The position numbers and the translations under genes were made by a program. Of a DNA stretch of 64,000 bases, positions 1-9,188 are shown piece by piece. A model generated the notes under the pieces. It was given only the letters and a program-made list of their open reading frames with translations. It did no database searches and was not told the DNA's origin. This stretch comes from Candidatus Heteroclostridium caecigallinarum. GTDB taxonomy: Bacteria > Bacillota > Clostridia > Christensenellales > CAG-314. Each line of letters starts with the position of its first letter. Positions within the stretch are counted from its first letter, which is position 1. Location: assembly GCA_904419725.1 (NCBI GenBank), contig CAJFSP010000001.1, positions 62,001-126,000 on the forward strand, in the 5' to 3' direction.

Positions 1-2
1 CA

Positions 3-1325
3 TTATTTGGCGTCCCCCTTCAAATCATAATCGGAAAAACCTTTGACAACGATTTCGGTAAATTGCCCCGCTTCCAAAGGCTTGTCCGAACTTACATAAA
101 CACATCCGTCGATATCGGGCGCGTTATACTGACTCCGCGCCTTATAGAGAAATTTATTTTCAGCGGAGGATATTTCCTCGTCAATTATAACGCGAAGTTT
201 TTTGCCTTGCATGGCAGCGTTTTGTTCGCGGACGATATCATATTGCAAAGCGGCAAGGTTTGAAAGCCTTTGTTCTTTTACTTTTTCGGGAATCTGGTTT
301 TTCATTCTTGCGGCCGCGGTTCCGTCCTCCCGCGAATATGTAAAAAAGCCTACGTTATTCATGCGCTGTGTCTTCACAAAATCGCAAAGACCGTTAAAGT
401 CCTCCTGTGTTTCTCCCGGAAACCCAAGAATAAACGTGGTTCTCAAAGAAATATCCGGTACTTTTGACCTCAATGCGAAAAACAGTTTTTCAAGGCTTTC
501 GCGGGTGGATTTGCGACCCATGCGTTTCAGAACGGCGTCCTGACTGTGCTGAAGCGGAATATCGAGATACTTTGCGACTTTGTCGTTTGAAGCTATTTCG
601 TCGATAAGTTCGCCGTCAATCAACTCCGGATAGCAATAAAGCAACCGTATCCAGACAAGACCATCAATTTTAGACAATTCCCTTATCAATCCGACCAAAC
701 ACGTCTTACCATACAAATCAAACCCGTATTTCGTCAAATCCTGGGCAATAAGTATCAGTTCTTTCGCGCCCGCGGCGACAAGGTCTTTCGCCTCTTCGAC
801 AATATGTTCAATAGTTCTTGAGCGGTATTTTCCCCTTATCGACGGAATCAGACAATATGTGCAAAAATTATCGCAACCATCGGCCACGCGCAGATAAGCG
901 TAATGCCCCGGAGTCGTCACAATGCGCCGCCCTTCCTCAATGCGCGATGTGTTAGGCGACACTTTATAGCAACGCTTGTCCAGACCACGGATAAAAGAAA
1001 CGACGTCGGCGTAATCGTTAGTGCCCAAAAAGCCGTCCACTTCGGTAAATTCGTCAAACATCTCTGAAATGAAACGCTGCGGCAAACAACCGGTCATTAT
1101 AAGTTTTTTGCATTTTCCGTGTTTATACCGAGCCATTTCCAGCGTTGTTTCAATGGCTTCCTGACGCGCAGACTCCAAAAAAGCGCAGGTATTCACAATG
1201 ATAATCTCCGCTTCTGACGGGTCGTTAGTTATCTCGAACCCGCCCCTGCGCAGATTATAAAGCATTATTTCGGAATCAACCCTGTTTTTGTCGCAGCCAA
1301 GCGACACTACTCCAACTTTAGCCAT
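3..1325 (-). CDS. rimO: Ribosomal protein S12 methylthiotransferase RimO
   Basis: This radical SAM enzyme adds a methylthio group to the conserved aspartate of ribosomal protein S12. The 440-residue protein has the family order: an N-terminal methylthiotransferase domain with cysteines at about 11, 47 and 80, a radical SAM core with C151-x3-C155-x2-C158 in GCDNFCTYC, and a C-terminal TRAM region. The opening VSLGCDKNRVDSE is typical of RimO and differs from the MiaB and MtaB openings. The ATG overlaps the ftsK stop as ATGA, so it is probably translationally coupled. Its TAA shares its last base with an ATG at 3..1, so another gene follows off the window edge; pgsA is a usual neighbour but cannot be seen. 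Confidence 0.95.
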   Translation of the reverse strand: MAKVGVVSLGCDKNRVDSEIMLYNLRRGGFEITNDPSEAEIIIVNTCAFLESARQEAIETTLEMARYKHGKCKKLIMTGCLPQRFISEMFDEFTEVDGFLGTNDYADVVSFIRGLDKRCYKVSPNTSRIEEGRRIVTTPGHYAYLRVADGCDNFCTYCLIPSIRGKYRSRTIEHIVEEAKDLVAAGAKELILIAQDLTKYGFDLYGKTCLVGLIRELSKIDGLVWIRLLYCYPELIDGELIDEIASNDKVAKYLDIPLQHSQDAVLKRMGRKSTRESLEKLFFALRSKVPDISLRTTFILGFPGETQEDFNGLCDFVKTQRMNNVGFFTYSREDGTAAARMKNQIPEKVKEQRLSNLAALQYDIVREQNAAMQGKKLRVIIDEEISSAENKFLYKARSQYNAPDIDGCVYVSSDKPLEAGQFTEIVVKGFSDYDLKGDAK

Positions 1326-4300
1326 CAGTTTCCAAACAATTGATTGTATTCTTCTTCCGTAATCAGTACCTGACGAGGTTTTGCCCCCTCAAACGGCGAA
1401 ACAAAATGTTTCTCTTCCATATCCTGGATAAGCCTGCCCGCCCTGTTGTATCCTATGCTGAAACGCCTTTGCAGCATTGAAATAGACGCCATCCCCGTTT
1501 CTATGACATATTTCAGCGCGTCATAGAACAAATCGTCCAAATCGTCGTCATCACTGCCGCCGCCGGCAGCATTGCCTTTTTTGGCATTAAAAATCGCGTT
1601 TTTGACGTCTTCATCAAAATAACTTTCATTGTTGGCGGCAATAAAATTGACAACTTCCCTGACTTCATCGTCAAGCACCAACGCGCCTTGCAGCCTTATC
1701 GGTTCTGGCATATTGCCGGCCTGGAAAAGCATATCGCCTTTCGCGATAAGTTTTTCAGGTCCGCCCTGTTGCATTATCGTACGCGCGTCCGCCGCGCTGG
1801 TAACTCTCAGCGCTATACGCGCAGGGAAGTTTGCCTTGATTACACCGGTTATAACGTCAACGCTAGGTCTTTGCGTCGCGAGCACGAGATGTATTCCCGC
1901 CGCGCGGGCCTTTTGGGCAAGTTTTTGGATTCTCTGCTCAATCTCGCTTTTGTTGTATTGCATAAGGTCGGCGACCTCATCAACAACCATGACAATTCTA
2001 GGCAGTTTCTGCGTTGTTTCCGTGTCTATCGCTTTGTTGTATCCTTCTATTTCCCTAACGCCGTATTCAGCAAACATGGTAAACCGACGTTCCATCTCCT
2101 TGATAAGCCAGTTAAACACACTGATAGCCTTTTCAGGCTCGCATATTATTTCGTTTATCATGAGATGCGGCATTTTATTGTAGAGAGTAAACTCAACCTG
2201 TTTCGGGTCAACAAGAATAAATCTCAACTCTTCCGGGCTGTATTTGTACAGCATGCTGATAATAAGCGAATTTACGCACACGCTCTTACCGCTGCCCGTC
2301 GAACCGGCTATAAGCAGATGCGGCATGTCGGCAAGGTCTGAAACGATTTTCTGTCCGCCGATATCAATACCCAAAGCAAAGGTAAGACCTTTGCTAGTAT
2401 TTTGAAATTCAGGCGATTCAAGTATGGAACGCAAAGGCACTTTCGCGACTTTTTTGTTAGGAACCTCTATGCCGAACAGACTTTTGCCCGGAATAGGCGC
2501 TTCGATACGCACCGACGATTTGGAGGCGACAACCATCGCGATATCATCGGCAAGACTTGCCACTCTTTTAACCGATATGCCCGGCGCCATTTCAAATTCG
2601 TAACGGGTGACTGTCGGACCGTGCACATAGTTGACAAACGTGGCATCCACCTTGAACTGCGCCAGCGTCCTTTCGATATTTTTGCCTATCGCATCATAAT
2701 CATCCGTCGCGACGCTCGGGTCAAACACGGCGTCGTCAAGCAGTTGCAGACTCGGCGGAACATATTTTTCATATTTATGCACGGGCTTCGGCTGCTCTTC
2801 TTCTTTCTTTCCGACGACGGCAGCAAGACCGACCTGAAAACCTTTTTCCTCGGTTTTTGAATTGAATTGCGAAAAAGGCTTTTCGACAAAACCTACTTCC
2901 GGCGTGGCGACGCTTACAGCCTCTTCTTTCGGTTCGGTTATCGCTTCCGCTATGGAAATATCTTTAAGTTCATCGTCGGAAAGCAAATCCTGCTCAAAAA
3001 TCGGCTCAGCAGTTTCAGCGCGCGGCATTTCGGCATTTTCGACAAACGAAACATCTTTTACAGGTTCTTTGTCCACCTTGATAAACGCAGGCGTGGATAT
3101 CGTCTCAGGTTCTTTACCGGCAGACGCTACATCCTCTTTAATTTCGTTGTCCTGCCTTTGGGCGTGATTCAATGTCTGTTCGACGGACGGAGTCGTAAAG
3201 ACAGGCGACGACGGCTTTGACCGTGGAGCGAAAGTATCGGCAGACGTTTGCGCCGCCGTTTCTTCATACTTCGCTTTCTTTTTGAGCTGTTCGGAAAACT
3301 CATCTCCGTTCACAATAGGCGGCAAGGAAGTGTCAGGCTTCATCTGCCCTTTAAGCGCGTACAAATCCTTCTTCGCGCTTTCCTTGTTAACGTCTTTCTT
3401 GTCGGATTTAATTTCCTCCAAAAACTCGTCGGTCTTCGGAATATTGGTCAGAGTGTCGCTTGTATACTGGTCATCGCCGTGCAAAATGGCAGGCGGTTCC
3501 TCAAACGCCCCGTTAAATTTCGAAATCGGCGCCGAAGAAATATTTTCAACGCTTTTCGGAGCTGAATAGCGGCTCTCGTAATCACGGGTATAGCTTGTAT
3601 CCGGCGTTCTTCTCGGCGCAGGCATACTGCCGAAAGAAGCGTAAAAATCATCCGAAGCGGCGTCTTTTTTGAGAAAATCTCCGTATAATTCGTCCATAGG
3701 AGATTTTTGAGCCGCCGGACGTTCAACCGAATTGTAAGTAGTCGGAGCCGACGCTTCCCTGGAAACGCCGTAGAGTTCGTCCAGCGGGTCTCTCGTCGGT
3801 TTTGGCGACATGACGGTCTGCGGTGCCGGCGCTTGCTGGCGCTGCGGTCTGCTTTCGTTGATAGTCGCAACAAACAGTTTATTGCCAGGGAATTGCGGTT
3901 CTATATGAGTTTCTTCGGTGATAAATTCCTCGTTTCTTTCAAATTTGATTTTTGACAATTTGAAAAAGTATTCAGCGCATATAAACGCCGTCAAAATAAG
4001 AAGCGCAATGATAAAAACATACGTTCCGAAAACGGTAATAGCGTTGCACAGCGGCCACACAAAAAGACCCGCAAACGCCCCGCCGAACGTGCTCATCGTA
4101 GCGTAATTATAGCATGCGGACAAATACGCTCCGTAATCATTTGCCGACACGCTGCGCTGAGACGTCATAAGATGCACAAGCAAAATGACGACAAAAAACA
4201 TCACCGCGAAATTAGCGACCTGCAATTTCGGCAAAGTAATCTTCCTGCCGCACAATACCATAACGCCGACAATCAGGATGGCAAGCATCAGGGCATAAGC

Positions 4301-4471
4301 GGTTATGCCGAACAGTCCCAGAAAAAAGTCCGCGACGGCGCCACCGACAACCCCCAGAATAGTTCTGTCGGTTATAAGACAAAAGAGCAAAAACGCACTC
4401 ACGACAATCGTCGCCGTGCCTATTGCCTTTCTTGCGTCTATAGGTTGTTTCTTCATGCTTTTGTTTTTCAT
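1325..4471 (-). CDS. ftsK: DNA translocase FtsK/SpoIIIE
   Basis: This is a membrane-anchored, ATP-driven DNA pump that clears chromosomal DNA from the division or sporulation septum. The 1048-residue protein starts with several hydrophobic membrane segments in roughly the first 170 residues. A long acidic, proline- and serine-rich linker runs to about residue 600. The RecA-like motor has Walker A GSTGSGKS near residue 723 and VVDEVADLM near 829. The C-terminal winged-helix gamma domain, which reads orientation sequences in DNA, includes SISMLQRRFSIGYNRA. At over 1000 residues it is longer than the roughly 800 usual for SpoIIIE, and the excess is all linker. The linker repeats the motif DELYG twice. 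It has its own candidate promoter upstream. Confidence 0.96.
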   Translation of the reverse strand: MKNKSMKKQPIDARKAIGTATIVVSAFLLFCLITDRTILGVVGGAVADFFLGLFGITAYALMLAILIVGVMVLCGRKITLPKLQVANFAVMFFVVILLVHLMTSQRSVSANDYGAYLSACYNYATMSTFGGAFAGLFVWPLCNAITVFGTYVFIIALLILTAFICAEYFFKLSKIKFERNEEFITEETHIEPQFPGNKLFVATINESRPQRQQAPAPQTVMSPKPTRDPLDELYGVSREASAPTTYNSVERPAAQKSPMDELYGDFLKKDAASDDFYASFGSMPAPRRTPDTSYTRDYESRYSAPKSVENISSAPISKFNGAFEEPPAILHGDDQYTSDTLTNIPKTDEFLEEIKSDKKDVNKESAKKDLYALKGQMKPDTSLPPIVNGDEFSEQLKKKAKYEETAAQTSADTFAPRSKPSSPVFTTPSVEQTLNHAQRQDNEIKEDVASAGKEPETISTPAFIKVDKEPVKDVSFVENAEMPRAETAEPIFEQDLLSDDELKDISIAEAITEPKEEAVSVATPEVGFVEKPFSQFNSKTEEKGFQVGLAAVVGKKEEEQPKPVHKYEKYVPPSLQLLDDAVFDPSVATDDYDAIGKNIERTLAQFKVDATFVNYVHGPTVTRYEFEMAPGISVKRVASLADDIAMVVASKSSVRIEAPIPGKSLFGIEVPNKKVAKVPLRSILESPEFQNTSKGLTFALGIDIGGQKIVSDLADMPHLLIAGSTGSGKSVCVNSLIISMLYKYSPEELRFILVDPKQVEFTLYNKMPHLMINEIICEPEKAISVFNWLIKEMERRFTMFAEYGVREIEGYNKAIDTETTQKLPRIVMVVDEVADLMQYNKSEIEQRIQKLAQKARAAGIHLVLATQRPSVDVITGVIKANFPARIALRVTSAADARTIMQQGGPEKLIAKGDMLFQAGNMPEPIRLQGALVLDDEVREVVNFIAANNESYFDEDVKNAIFNAKKGNAAGGGSDDDDLDDLFYDALKYVIETGMASISMLQRRFSIGYNRAGRLIQDMEEKHFVSPFEGAKPRQVLITEEEYNQLFGN

Positions 4472-4498
4472 CAGATACTACCTTTTTCCTTACAGATA

Positions 4499-4527
4499 AT
4501 AGTAGCACATTTTCACGTGTTTTTCAA
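4499..4527 (-). promoter_or_regulatory. Candidate sigma-A promoter for ftsK-rimO
   Basis: Read on the minus strand, a -35 box TTGAAA (4522-4527) is followed after exactly 17 bases by a -10 box TACTAT (4499-4504). It sits between the M16 peptidase stop and the ftsK start and would give a leader of about 20 bases carrying an AAAGG ribosome binding site. It was assigned by eye only. Confidence 0.55.
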
Positions 4528-4533
4528 CATAAA

Positions 4534-5793
4534 TCAGGCTTTAAATTTTTCCAGCAAATCTTCTGCCGGCTTGCTTCTGGACACGATTGCCAAAGACGCT
4601 CTGCTTCTGTCGAGCACTTTCCGCATGACTCTCTCGACGTCGGCTTTCGTCACTCTGTCTATCGCGGCGATTTTTTCCTCAACGGTATATTTTTTGTCAA
4701 GCAACAAATAGTATTTGCCGATATTTGTCATAACAACGCTGCTGTTCTCCTGTGCGAGAAGCGTCCCCCCTTTTCTTTGTTCCTTGCCCCTTTCAAATTC
4801 GGCGTCGGTAACGCCGCCTGAAAGTATGTTGTCGATTTCTTCTTTTATAAGTGACATGACGGTTTCGATGTTTTTAGGGTTGGTTCCGGCGTAAATCTCC
4901 AGATAGCCGTTATTGACGTAGTACGACGGATATGCATATACCGTATAAGCCATCCCATATTCTTCCCTTATTTTCTGAAATAATCTGCTGGACATCCCGC
5001 TGCCGAATATGCTTGAAAACACGGCGTAAGCGTCGCTGTCCGGATCATCCAACGGCAGCCCCTCAAAACCGATGCAGATATGCGCCTGCTCGATATCCTT
5101 AACTTTAAAAATATAATCGCTGCGGCATTCCTGGGCGGAAAGTTCCGCGACTTTGTGATGCTTGTCCAAATAAGGCAAAAAATATTTTTCGACGTAAGCG
5201 CAGGCCTCTTCAAATTTAATATTGCCCGCAAAAGCTACTGTGATGTTTTCCGATGTATAAAATCTGTCAATAAATTTCAGCAAATCTTCGCGTCCGGCCT
5301 TTGAAATAAGCTCTTTGGTCCCTATTATCGTCTGCCCGAGCCCCTTGTCGCCGTAAAGAGCCTCGGCAATAAGGTCGTGACAGACTTCGTCAGGCTGGTC
5401 TTCGCCCATTGTGATTTCTTCCAAAATAACTTTACGCTCTCTGTCGAGTTCCTGCGGGTCAAATAAAGAATTAAGCAGCATATCGCTTAAAATTTCAACC
5501 GCCTGCTCGGCATAAACCGACGCTACTTTCGCGTAGTAACAAGTCATGTCTTTCGACGTAAACGCATTAATCTGACCGCCGATTCTGTCCACGGAATCGG
5601 ATATTTCAAACGCGGTACGCTTTGGCGTGCCCTTGAACATCATATGCTCGATAAAATGTGAAAAACCGTTATTGCTTTTATCTTCAAGGCAGCTGCCCAC
5701 GCCGACGCAAAATCCGACTGTCAGTGAATAAAGCCCCGGCATTTCCTTGACGACTATTTTAAGTCCGTTTTCATATTTCTTTGTAAATTCCAT
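4534..5793 (-). CDS. M16 family zinc peptidase (YmxG/MlpA-like)
   Basis: This is a processing-type metallopeptidase of the insulinase/pitrilysin clan. The 419-residue protein carries the inverted zinc motif HxxEH as H46-F-I-E49-H50, followed by downstream glutamates in EEITMGEDQPDE that fit the third metal ligand. A second, inactive-type M16 half contains the arginine/tyrosine region typical of the family's C-terminal domain. I chose the ATG at 5793 because GAGG lies six bases upstream, while the ATG at 5805 overlaps that site. The order pnp, deacetylase, M16 peptidase matches pnpA-ylxY-mlpA in Bacillus subtilis. The natural substrate in that family is not established. Confidence 0.88.
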   Translation of the reverse strand: MEFTKKYENGLKIVVKEMPGLYSLTVGFCVGVGSCLEDKSNNGFSHFIEHMMFKGTPKRTAFEISDSVDRIGGQINAFTSKDMTCYYAKVASVYAEQAVEILSDMLLNSLFDPQELDRERKVILEEITMGEDQPDEVCHDLIAEALYGDKGLGQTIIGTKELISKAGREDLLKFIDRFYTSENITVAFAGNIKFEEACAYVEKYFLPYLDKHHKVAELSAQECRSDYIFKVKDIEQAHICIGFEGLPLDDPDSDAYAVFSSIFGSGMSSRLFQKIREEYGMAYTVYAYPSYYVNNGYLEIYAGTNPKNIETVMSLIKEEIDNILSGGVTDAEFERGKEQRKGGTLLAQENSSVVMTNIGKYYLLLDKKYTVEEKIAAIDRVTKADVERVMRKVLDRSRASLAIVSRSKPAEDLLEKFKA

Positions 5794-5806
5794 TTTGTAC
5801 CTCATT

Positions 5807-6520
5807 TTATTTCAAGTTTTCGCTTACGGTGACGATTTCAAACCCCTGATTTTCGATTTCAGTCAATATATCGTCCAACGCTCCGAGAGTTTCTTTTGTG
5901 GGATGCATCAAAATCAAATCGCCGCCGGCGACGTTTTTTGTCGCCCTGCTGAAAATTATTTCGCTGTCATGGTCTCTCCAATCAATGGTATCTTTCGACC
6001 ACATAATCATTTTATAGCCGAGTTCTTTCGCCGCCGTCAGAGTAGCTGATGAAAACGCGCCGCCAGGCGGAGCAAACAACGTCATTTCATAACCTGTGAG
6101 TTGTTTAATAAGTTCATGACACAGTTCGATTTCCTGACGGTTTTTTTCAATGCCGAGTTTATTCTGGTCAAGATGAAGATACCCGTGGTTGCCGAGTTCG
6201 TTGCCGCTGTCAAAAATCTTTTGCACGGCATCGCCGTTTTTTTCCGCCCATATTCCGCCTATGAAAAACGTGGCATTGGCGCCGTGAGATTCCAGCGTTT
6301 CTATAATTCCGTCGATATACTCCGTGCCCTGATACACATTAAACATCAGACTCACGCTTTTGCCGCCGCGATTGCCGTTGTAAATAGGCTTTTCGCCGTC
6401 GGCGCTCGCCGTTGTGAATATATCTCCCCCGAGACTGAAAGAAAACACAGCAACGATAACCAAACATATTATAACATTTGCGAATATATTTATAAATAAC
6501 TTTTCGCTGATTTTTTTCAT
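5807..6520 (-). CDS. Polysaccharide deacetylase-like protein (YlxY/PdaB type)
   Basis: This is a secreted or membrane-anchored NodB-fold protein of 237 residues with one N-terminal hydrophobic segment. The second NodB metal motif is present as H-x3-H in GNHGYLHLD, and the C-terminal LILMH strand is intact. The first motif, normally TFDDG with the catalytic aspartate, reads MFNVYQGTE here, so the canonical aspartates are absent. From memory this degenerate form recurs in clostridial sporulation-type members. The start at 6520 is preferred because GAGG lies six bases upstream; a TTG at 6532 is the only longer alternative. It sits between pnp and the M16 peptidase, as ylxY does in Bacillus. Activity is uncertain. 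Confidence 0.85.
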   Translation of the reverse strand: MKKISEKLFINIFANVIICLVIVAVFSFSLGGDIFTTASADGEKPIYNGNRGGKSVSLMFNVYQGTEYIDGIIETLESHGANATFFIGGIWAEKNGDAVQKIFDSGNELGNHGYLHLDQNKLGIEKNRQEIELCHELIKQLTGYEMTLFAPPGGAFSSATLTAAKELGYKMIMWSKDTIDWRDHDSEIIFSRATKNVAGGDLILMHPTKETLGALDDILTEIENQGFEIVTVSENLK

Positions 6521-6566
6521 AAACAACCTCAAAAATATTTATGTGCTTCCGACATTGTCTATGAAT

Positions 6567-6594
6567 AAAAAAACCGGCGCTAACGCCGGTTTTT
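6567..6594 (-). terminator. Intrinsic terminator after pnp (bidirectional shape)
   Basis: A 9-bp perfect stem AAACCGGCG/CGCCGGTTT with a four-base loop lies ten bases past the pnp stop. It is flanked by an A-run on one side and a T-run on the other, so it can work on either strand. Confidence 0.85.
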
Positions 6595-6603
6595 AAATTG
6601 ATT

Positions 6604-8724
6604 TTAAAGTTTTTTGATAAGTTTAAGGTCAATTCTGCCCTTCTCGTCGATTTTGATGACTTTGACTTTTACCAAATCGCCGATATTTACCACGTCGGTG
6701 ACTTTTTCGACTCTCTCTTTCGCGAGTTTCGAAATGTGAATCATTCCGTCTCTGCCCGGAGCGAGTTCTACAAACGCGCCGAAATCCATAATTCTCACTA
6801 CGTTTCCGGTGTATTCATCGCCGATTTCAGGGTCTTTGGCAATATTGAGAACAAGCTGTTTCGCTTTTTCAGCCATTTCAGAATCAGGCGTGGCGATAAA
6901 CACGCGGCCCTCGTCGGTAATGTCGATTTTAACGCCGGTTTTTTCAATAATCTTGTTGATGACCTTTCCGCCGCTGCCGATAACTTCTTTGATTTTATCA
7001 GGATTGATATCAAACGAAATAATTTTCGGCGCGTATTTGGACAACTCTTTTCTCGGTTCGGCAAGCACCGCGGCCATTTTATCAAGAATAAACAGTCTGC
7101 CTTTTCTGGCCTGTTCAAGAGCCGTTTCGAGAATGGTTCTGTCTATGCCCTTGATTTTTATGTCCATCTGTATGGCGGTTATGCCTTTTCTCGTGCCGGC
7201 AACTTTAAAGTCCATATCTCCGAGGAAGTCTTCAAGCCCCTGAATATCCGACAAAATAGCGACTTTTCCGTGCTCTTCGTCTTTCATAAGACCCATGGCT
7301 ATACCGGCGACAGGCGCTTTAATCGGAACACCTGCGTCCATAAGAGCGAGCGTAGAGCCGCAAATGCTGGCCTGCGAAGTCGAACCGTTGCTGCTTACGA
7401 CTTCGGAAACCGTGCGGATTGAATAAGGAAATTCTTCTTCGCTAGGAATCACCGGTTCCAGCGCCCTTTCCGCAAGCGCGCCGTGACCGATTTCTCTTCT
7501 GCCCGGCGAACGCATAGGTTTCGCTTCGCCGGTGGAATAGCCCGGCATATTATAATGGTGCATATATCTCTTGAACGTGTCGTCGTCAAGCCCTTCGAGT
7601 TTCTGCACGTCGGAAATGGTTCCGAGCGTAGCCGTGGTGATTACCTGGGTCATACCCCTCGTAAACACGCCCGTGCCGTGCACTCTAGGCATGACGCCGA
7701 CATCACACCAGATTTCCCTTATCTGATCAGGACGTCTGCCGTCAGGCCTTATCCCGTGATTGATGATTTTCGCTCTGACTTTTTCCTTCGTGAGAGAGTA
7801 AAGCGCGTCGCCGACATAAGGCACATAGTCTGGATTTGTCTCTTCATAATAAGCGGTGACTTTCGCGTTGACTTCGTCTTCGTTCTTTTGTCTTTCCGCC
7901 CTGTCGAAAGTGTCAAGCGCCTTATCCAGCATTTCGCTCGCGTAGGCCTTGATTTCATTCTGAATATCCTGCGGAACAAGATGAAGTTCCGGAACAATTT
8001 TTTCTTTGCCGACTTCTTCTCTTATTCTTTCGATAAACTCGCACTCTTTTTTGATTTCTTCATGACCGAACAAAATCGCGCCAAGCATTTCTTCTTCGGA
8101 AATCTCATTTGCTCCGGCTTCCACCATCATAATAGCGTCTTTCGTGCCGGCAAGATTCAGCGTAAGGGTGCTTCTTTCTCTCTGCTTCGCGTCCGGATTG
8201 ATAACGTATTCACCGTCGACGATACCGACCGCTACGCTGCCCGTAGGACCGGCAAAAGGAATATCGGAAATTGTCAGCGCGACAGACGAACCTATCATTG
8301 CCAGCACTTCCGGAGAATTGTCTCCGTCAACCGACATCGGCGTCGCCACTACCGAAACATCATTGAAAAAGCCTTTAGGGAAAAGCGGGCGTATAGGACG
8401 GTCTATAAGACGCGAAACGAGTATCGCCTTGTCGCTCGGACGACCTTCTCTCTTTTTAAACCCGCCTGGGATTTTGCCCACGGCGTACATTTTTTCTTCA
8501 TAATCAACCCCCAGCGGGAAAAAATCAATACCCGGTCTCGGGGACTTAGCCAAAGTGGCGTTAACCATAACAACGGTTTCACCCATTTTCACCATGCATG
8601 AGCCGTTTGCCTGCTCGGCATACTTGCCGATTTCAACCGACAATGTTTTTCCGCCGAGTTCGGTCTCGAAAACATAATACTTTCTGTTTCCGATTTGACA
8701 TTCGTGTTTTTCAAATTTCGTCAT
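6604..8724 (-). CDS. pnp: Polyribonucleotide nucleotidyltransferase (PNPase)
   Basis: PNPase degrades RNA 3' to 5' with phosphate as co-substrate and takes part in mRNA turnover. The 706-residue protein has two RNase PH-like halves separated by an alpha-helical domain, then a KH domain ([17 protein letters not shown], near residue 565) and a C-terminal S1 domain ([18 protein letters not shown]). The second core retains the family signatures [11 protein letters not shown] and [14 protein letters not shown]. Length and domain order are standard. It follows rpsO with only the rpsO terminator between them and no obvious promoter of its own, so it probably depends on read-through or processing of the rpsO transcript. 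Confidence 0.98.
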   Translation of the reverse strand: MTKFEKHECQIGNRKYYVFETELGGKTLSVEIGKYAEQANGSCMVKMGETVVMVNATLAKSPRPGIDFFPLGVDYEEKMYAVGKIPGGFKKREGRPSDKAILVSRLIDRPIRPLFPKGFFNDVSVVATPMSVDGDNSPEVLAMIGSSVALTISDIPFAGPTGSVAVGIVDGEYVINPDAKQRERSTLTLNLAGTKDAIMMVEAGANEISEEEMLGAILFGHEEIKKECEFIERIREEVGKEKIVPELHLVPQDIQNEIKAYASEMLDKALDTFDRAERQKNEDEVNAKVTAYYEETNPDYVPYVGDALYSLTKEKVRAKIINHGIRPDGRRPDQIREIWCDVGVMPRVHGTGVFTRGMTQVITTATLGTISDVQKLEGLDDDTFKRYMHHYNMPGYSTGEAKPMRSPGRREIGHGALAERALEPVIPSEEEFPYSIRTVSEVVSSNGSTSQASICGSTLALMDAGVPIKAPVAGIAMGLMKDEEHGKVAILSDIQGLEDFLGDMDFKVAGTRKGITAIQMDIKIKGIDRTILETALEQARKGRLFILDKMAAVLAEPRKELSKYAPKIISFDINPDKIKEVIGSGGKVINKIIEKTGVKIDITDEGRVFIATPDSEMAEKAKQLVLNIAKDPEIGDEYTGNVVRIMDFGAFVELAPGRDGMIHISKLAKERVEKVTDVVNIGDLVKVKVIKIDEKGRIDLKLIKKL

Positions 8725-8730
8725 TCTTTT

Positions 8731-8757
8731 CTCTCCTTACCTACCTTACCTTACCCG
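8731..8757 (-). repeat. Tandem purine-rich GGTAA repeat leading into the pnp ribosome binding site
   Basis: On the minus strand the pnp leader holds three near-tandem GGTAA units that end in AAGGAG, about ten bases before the ATG. Several overlapping copies resemble Shine-Dalgarno sequence. Whether this serves ribosome loading, autoregulation or nothing cannot be told from one sequence. Confidence 0.5.
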
Positions 8758-8764
8758 TTTTATC

Positions 8765-8796
8765 CAAAAAAATGGGCGGAAAATAATATTCCGCCT
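8765..8796 (-). terminator. Intrinsic terminator between rpsO and pnp
   Basis: A 7-bp stem GGCGGAA/TTCCGCC with a seven-base AT-rich loop is followed on the minus strand by a run of seven T. It lies just after the rpsO stop and should lower transcription into pnp. Confidence 0.8.
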
Positions 8797-8804
8797 CCGT
8801 TTTT

Positions 8805-9068
8805 TTACTTTCTGAGTTCCAATTCGGCAATAATCTGTCTGTATTTTTCAAGATCGGTGCTTTTGAGGTAATCGAGAAGACCGCGTCTTTTACCAACCAT
8901 CTGCAAAAGACCGCGTCTGGAATGGTGGTCTTTCTTGTTGGCTTTAAGGTGCTCGGTCAAATGATTGATACGAGCCGTCAAAAGAGCGATTTGAACCTCA
9001 GGCGAACCCGTGTCGCCTTCTTTGCGTCCGAACTTTGCGATGATTTCAGACTTGCTGTACTGTGCCAT
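8805..9068 (-). CDS. rpsO: 30S ribosomal protein S15
   Basis: S15 is a primary binder of the central domain of 16S rRNA and joins early in 30S assembly. The 87-residue protein has the usual length and the conserved blocks [28 protein letters not shown] and [11 protein letters not shown]. It is the first gene of the rpsO-pnp unit, has a strong promoter at 9152-9180, and is preceded by GGAGG about nine bases upstream of the ATG. In several bacteria S15 represses its own translation by binding its leader, and the roughly 75-base leader here could serve that role. Confidence 0.99.
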   Translation of the reverse strand: MAQYSKSEIIAKFGRKEGDTGSPEVQIALLTARINHLTEHLKANKKDHHSRRGLLQMVGKRRGLLDYLKSTDLEKYRQIIAELELRK

Positions 9069-9145
9069 AATTATAATCCTCCGTTAAATTAATTCGCCAA
9101 AACTGAGCAGGACGGCGGAGTCCACGTCCAACCAAGCATTGGTAC
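9069..9145 (-). ncRNA. rpsO 5' leader, possible S15 autoregulatory element
   Basis: The region between the predicted start of transcription and the rpsO ATG is about 75 bases and contains short complementary blocks (GGACGTGGACTCC, CCGTCC) that could fold. S15 leaders are known in several phyla but vary widely in structure. I could not match a specific family, so this is a positional suggestion only. Confidence 0.35.
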
Positions 9146-9151
9146 CGAAAA

Positions 9152-9180
9152 ATGATAACATAAAAATATTTGTTTGTAAA
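9152..9180 (-). promoter_or_regulatory. Promoter for rpsO
   Basis: On the minus strand a -35 box TTTACA (9175-9180) is separated by 17 bases from a -10 box TATCAT (9152-9157). Both are near consensus. The region lies between the hemZ stop and rpsO. Confidence 0.7.
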
Positions 9181-9188
9181 CTGATTTT

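Noticed and set aside
4505-4521. CACGTG in the ftsK promoter spacer as a regulator site
   Set aside because: A single six-base palindrome is expected often by chance and no matching regulator is near.
6598-8601. Two long plus-strand open frames opposite pnp
   Set aside because: They lie wholly antisense to a confident PNPase gene, encode arginine- and phenylalanine-rich sequence with no family resemblance, and lack ribosome sites. They are composition shadows.
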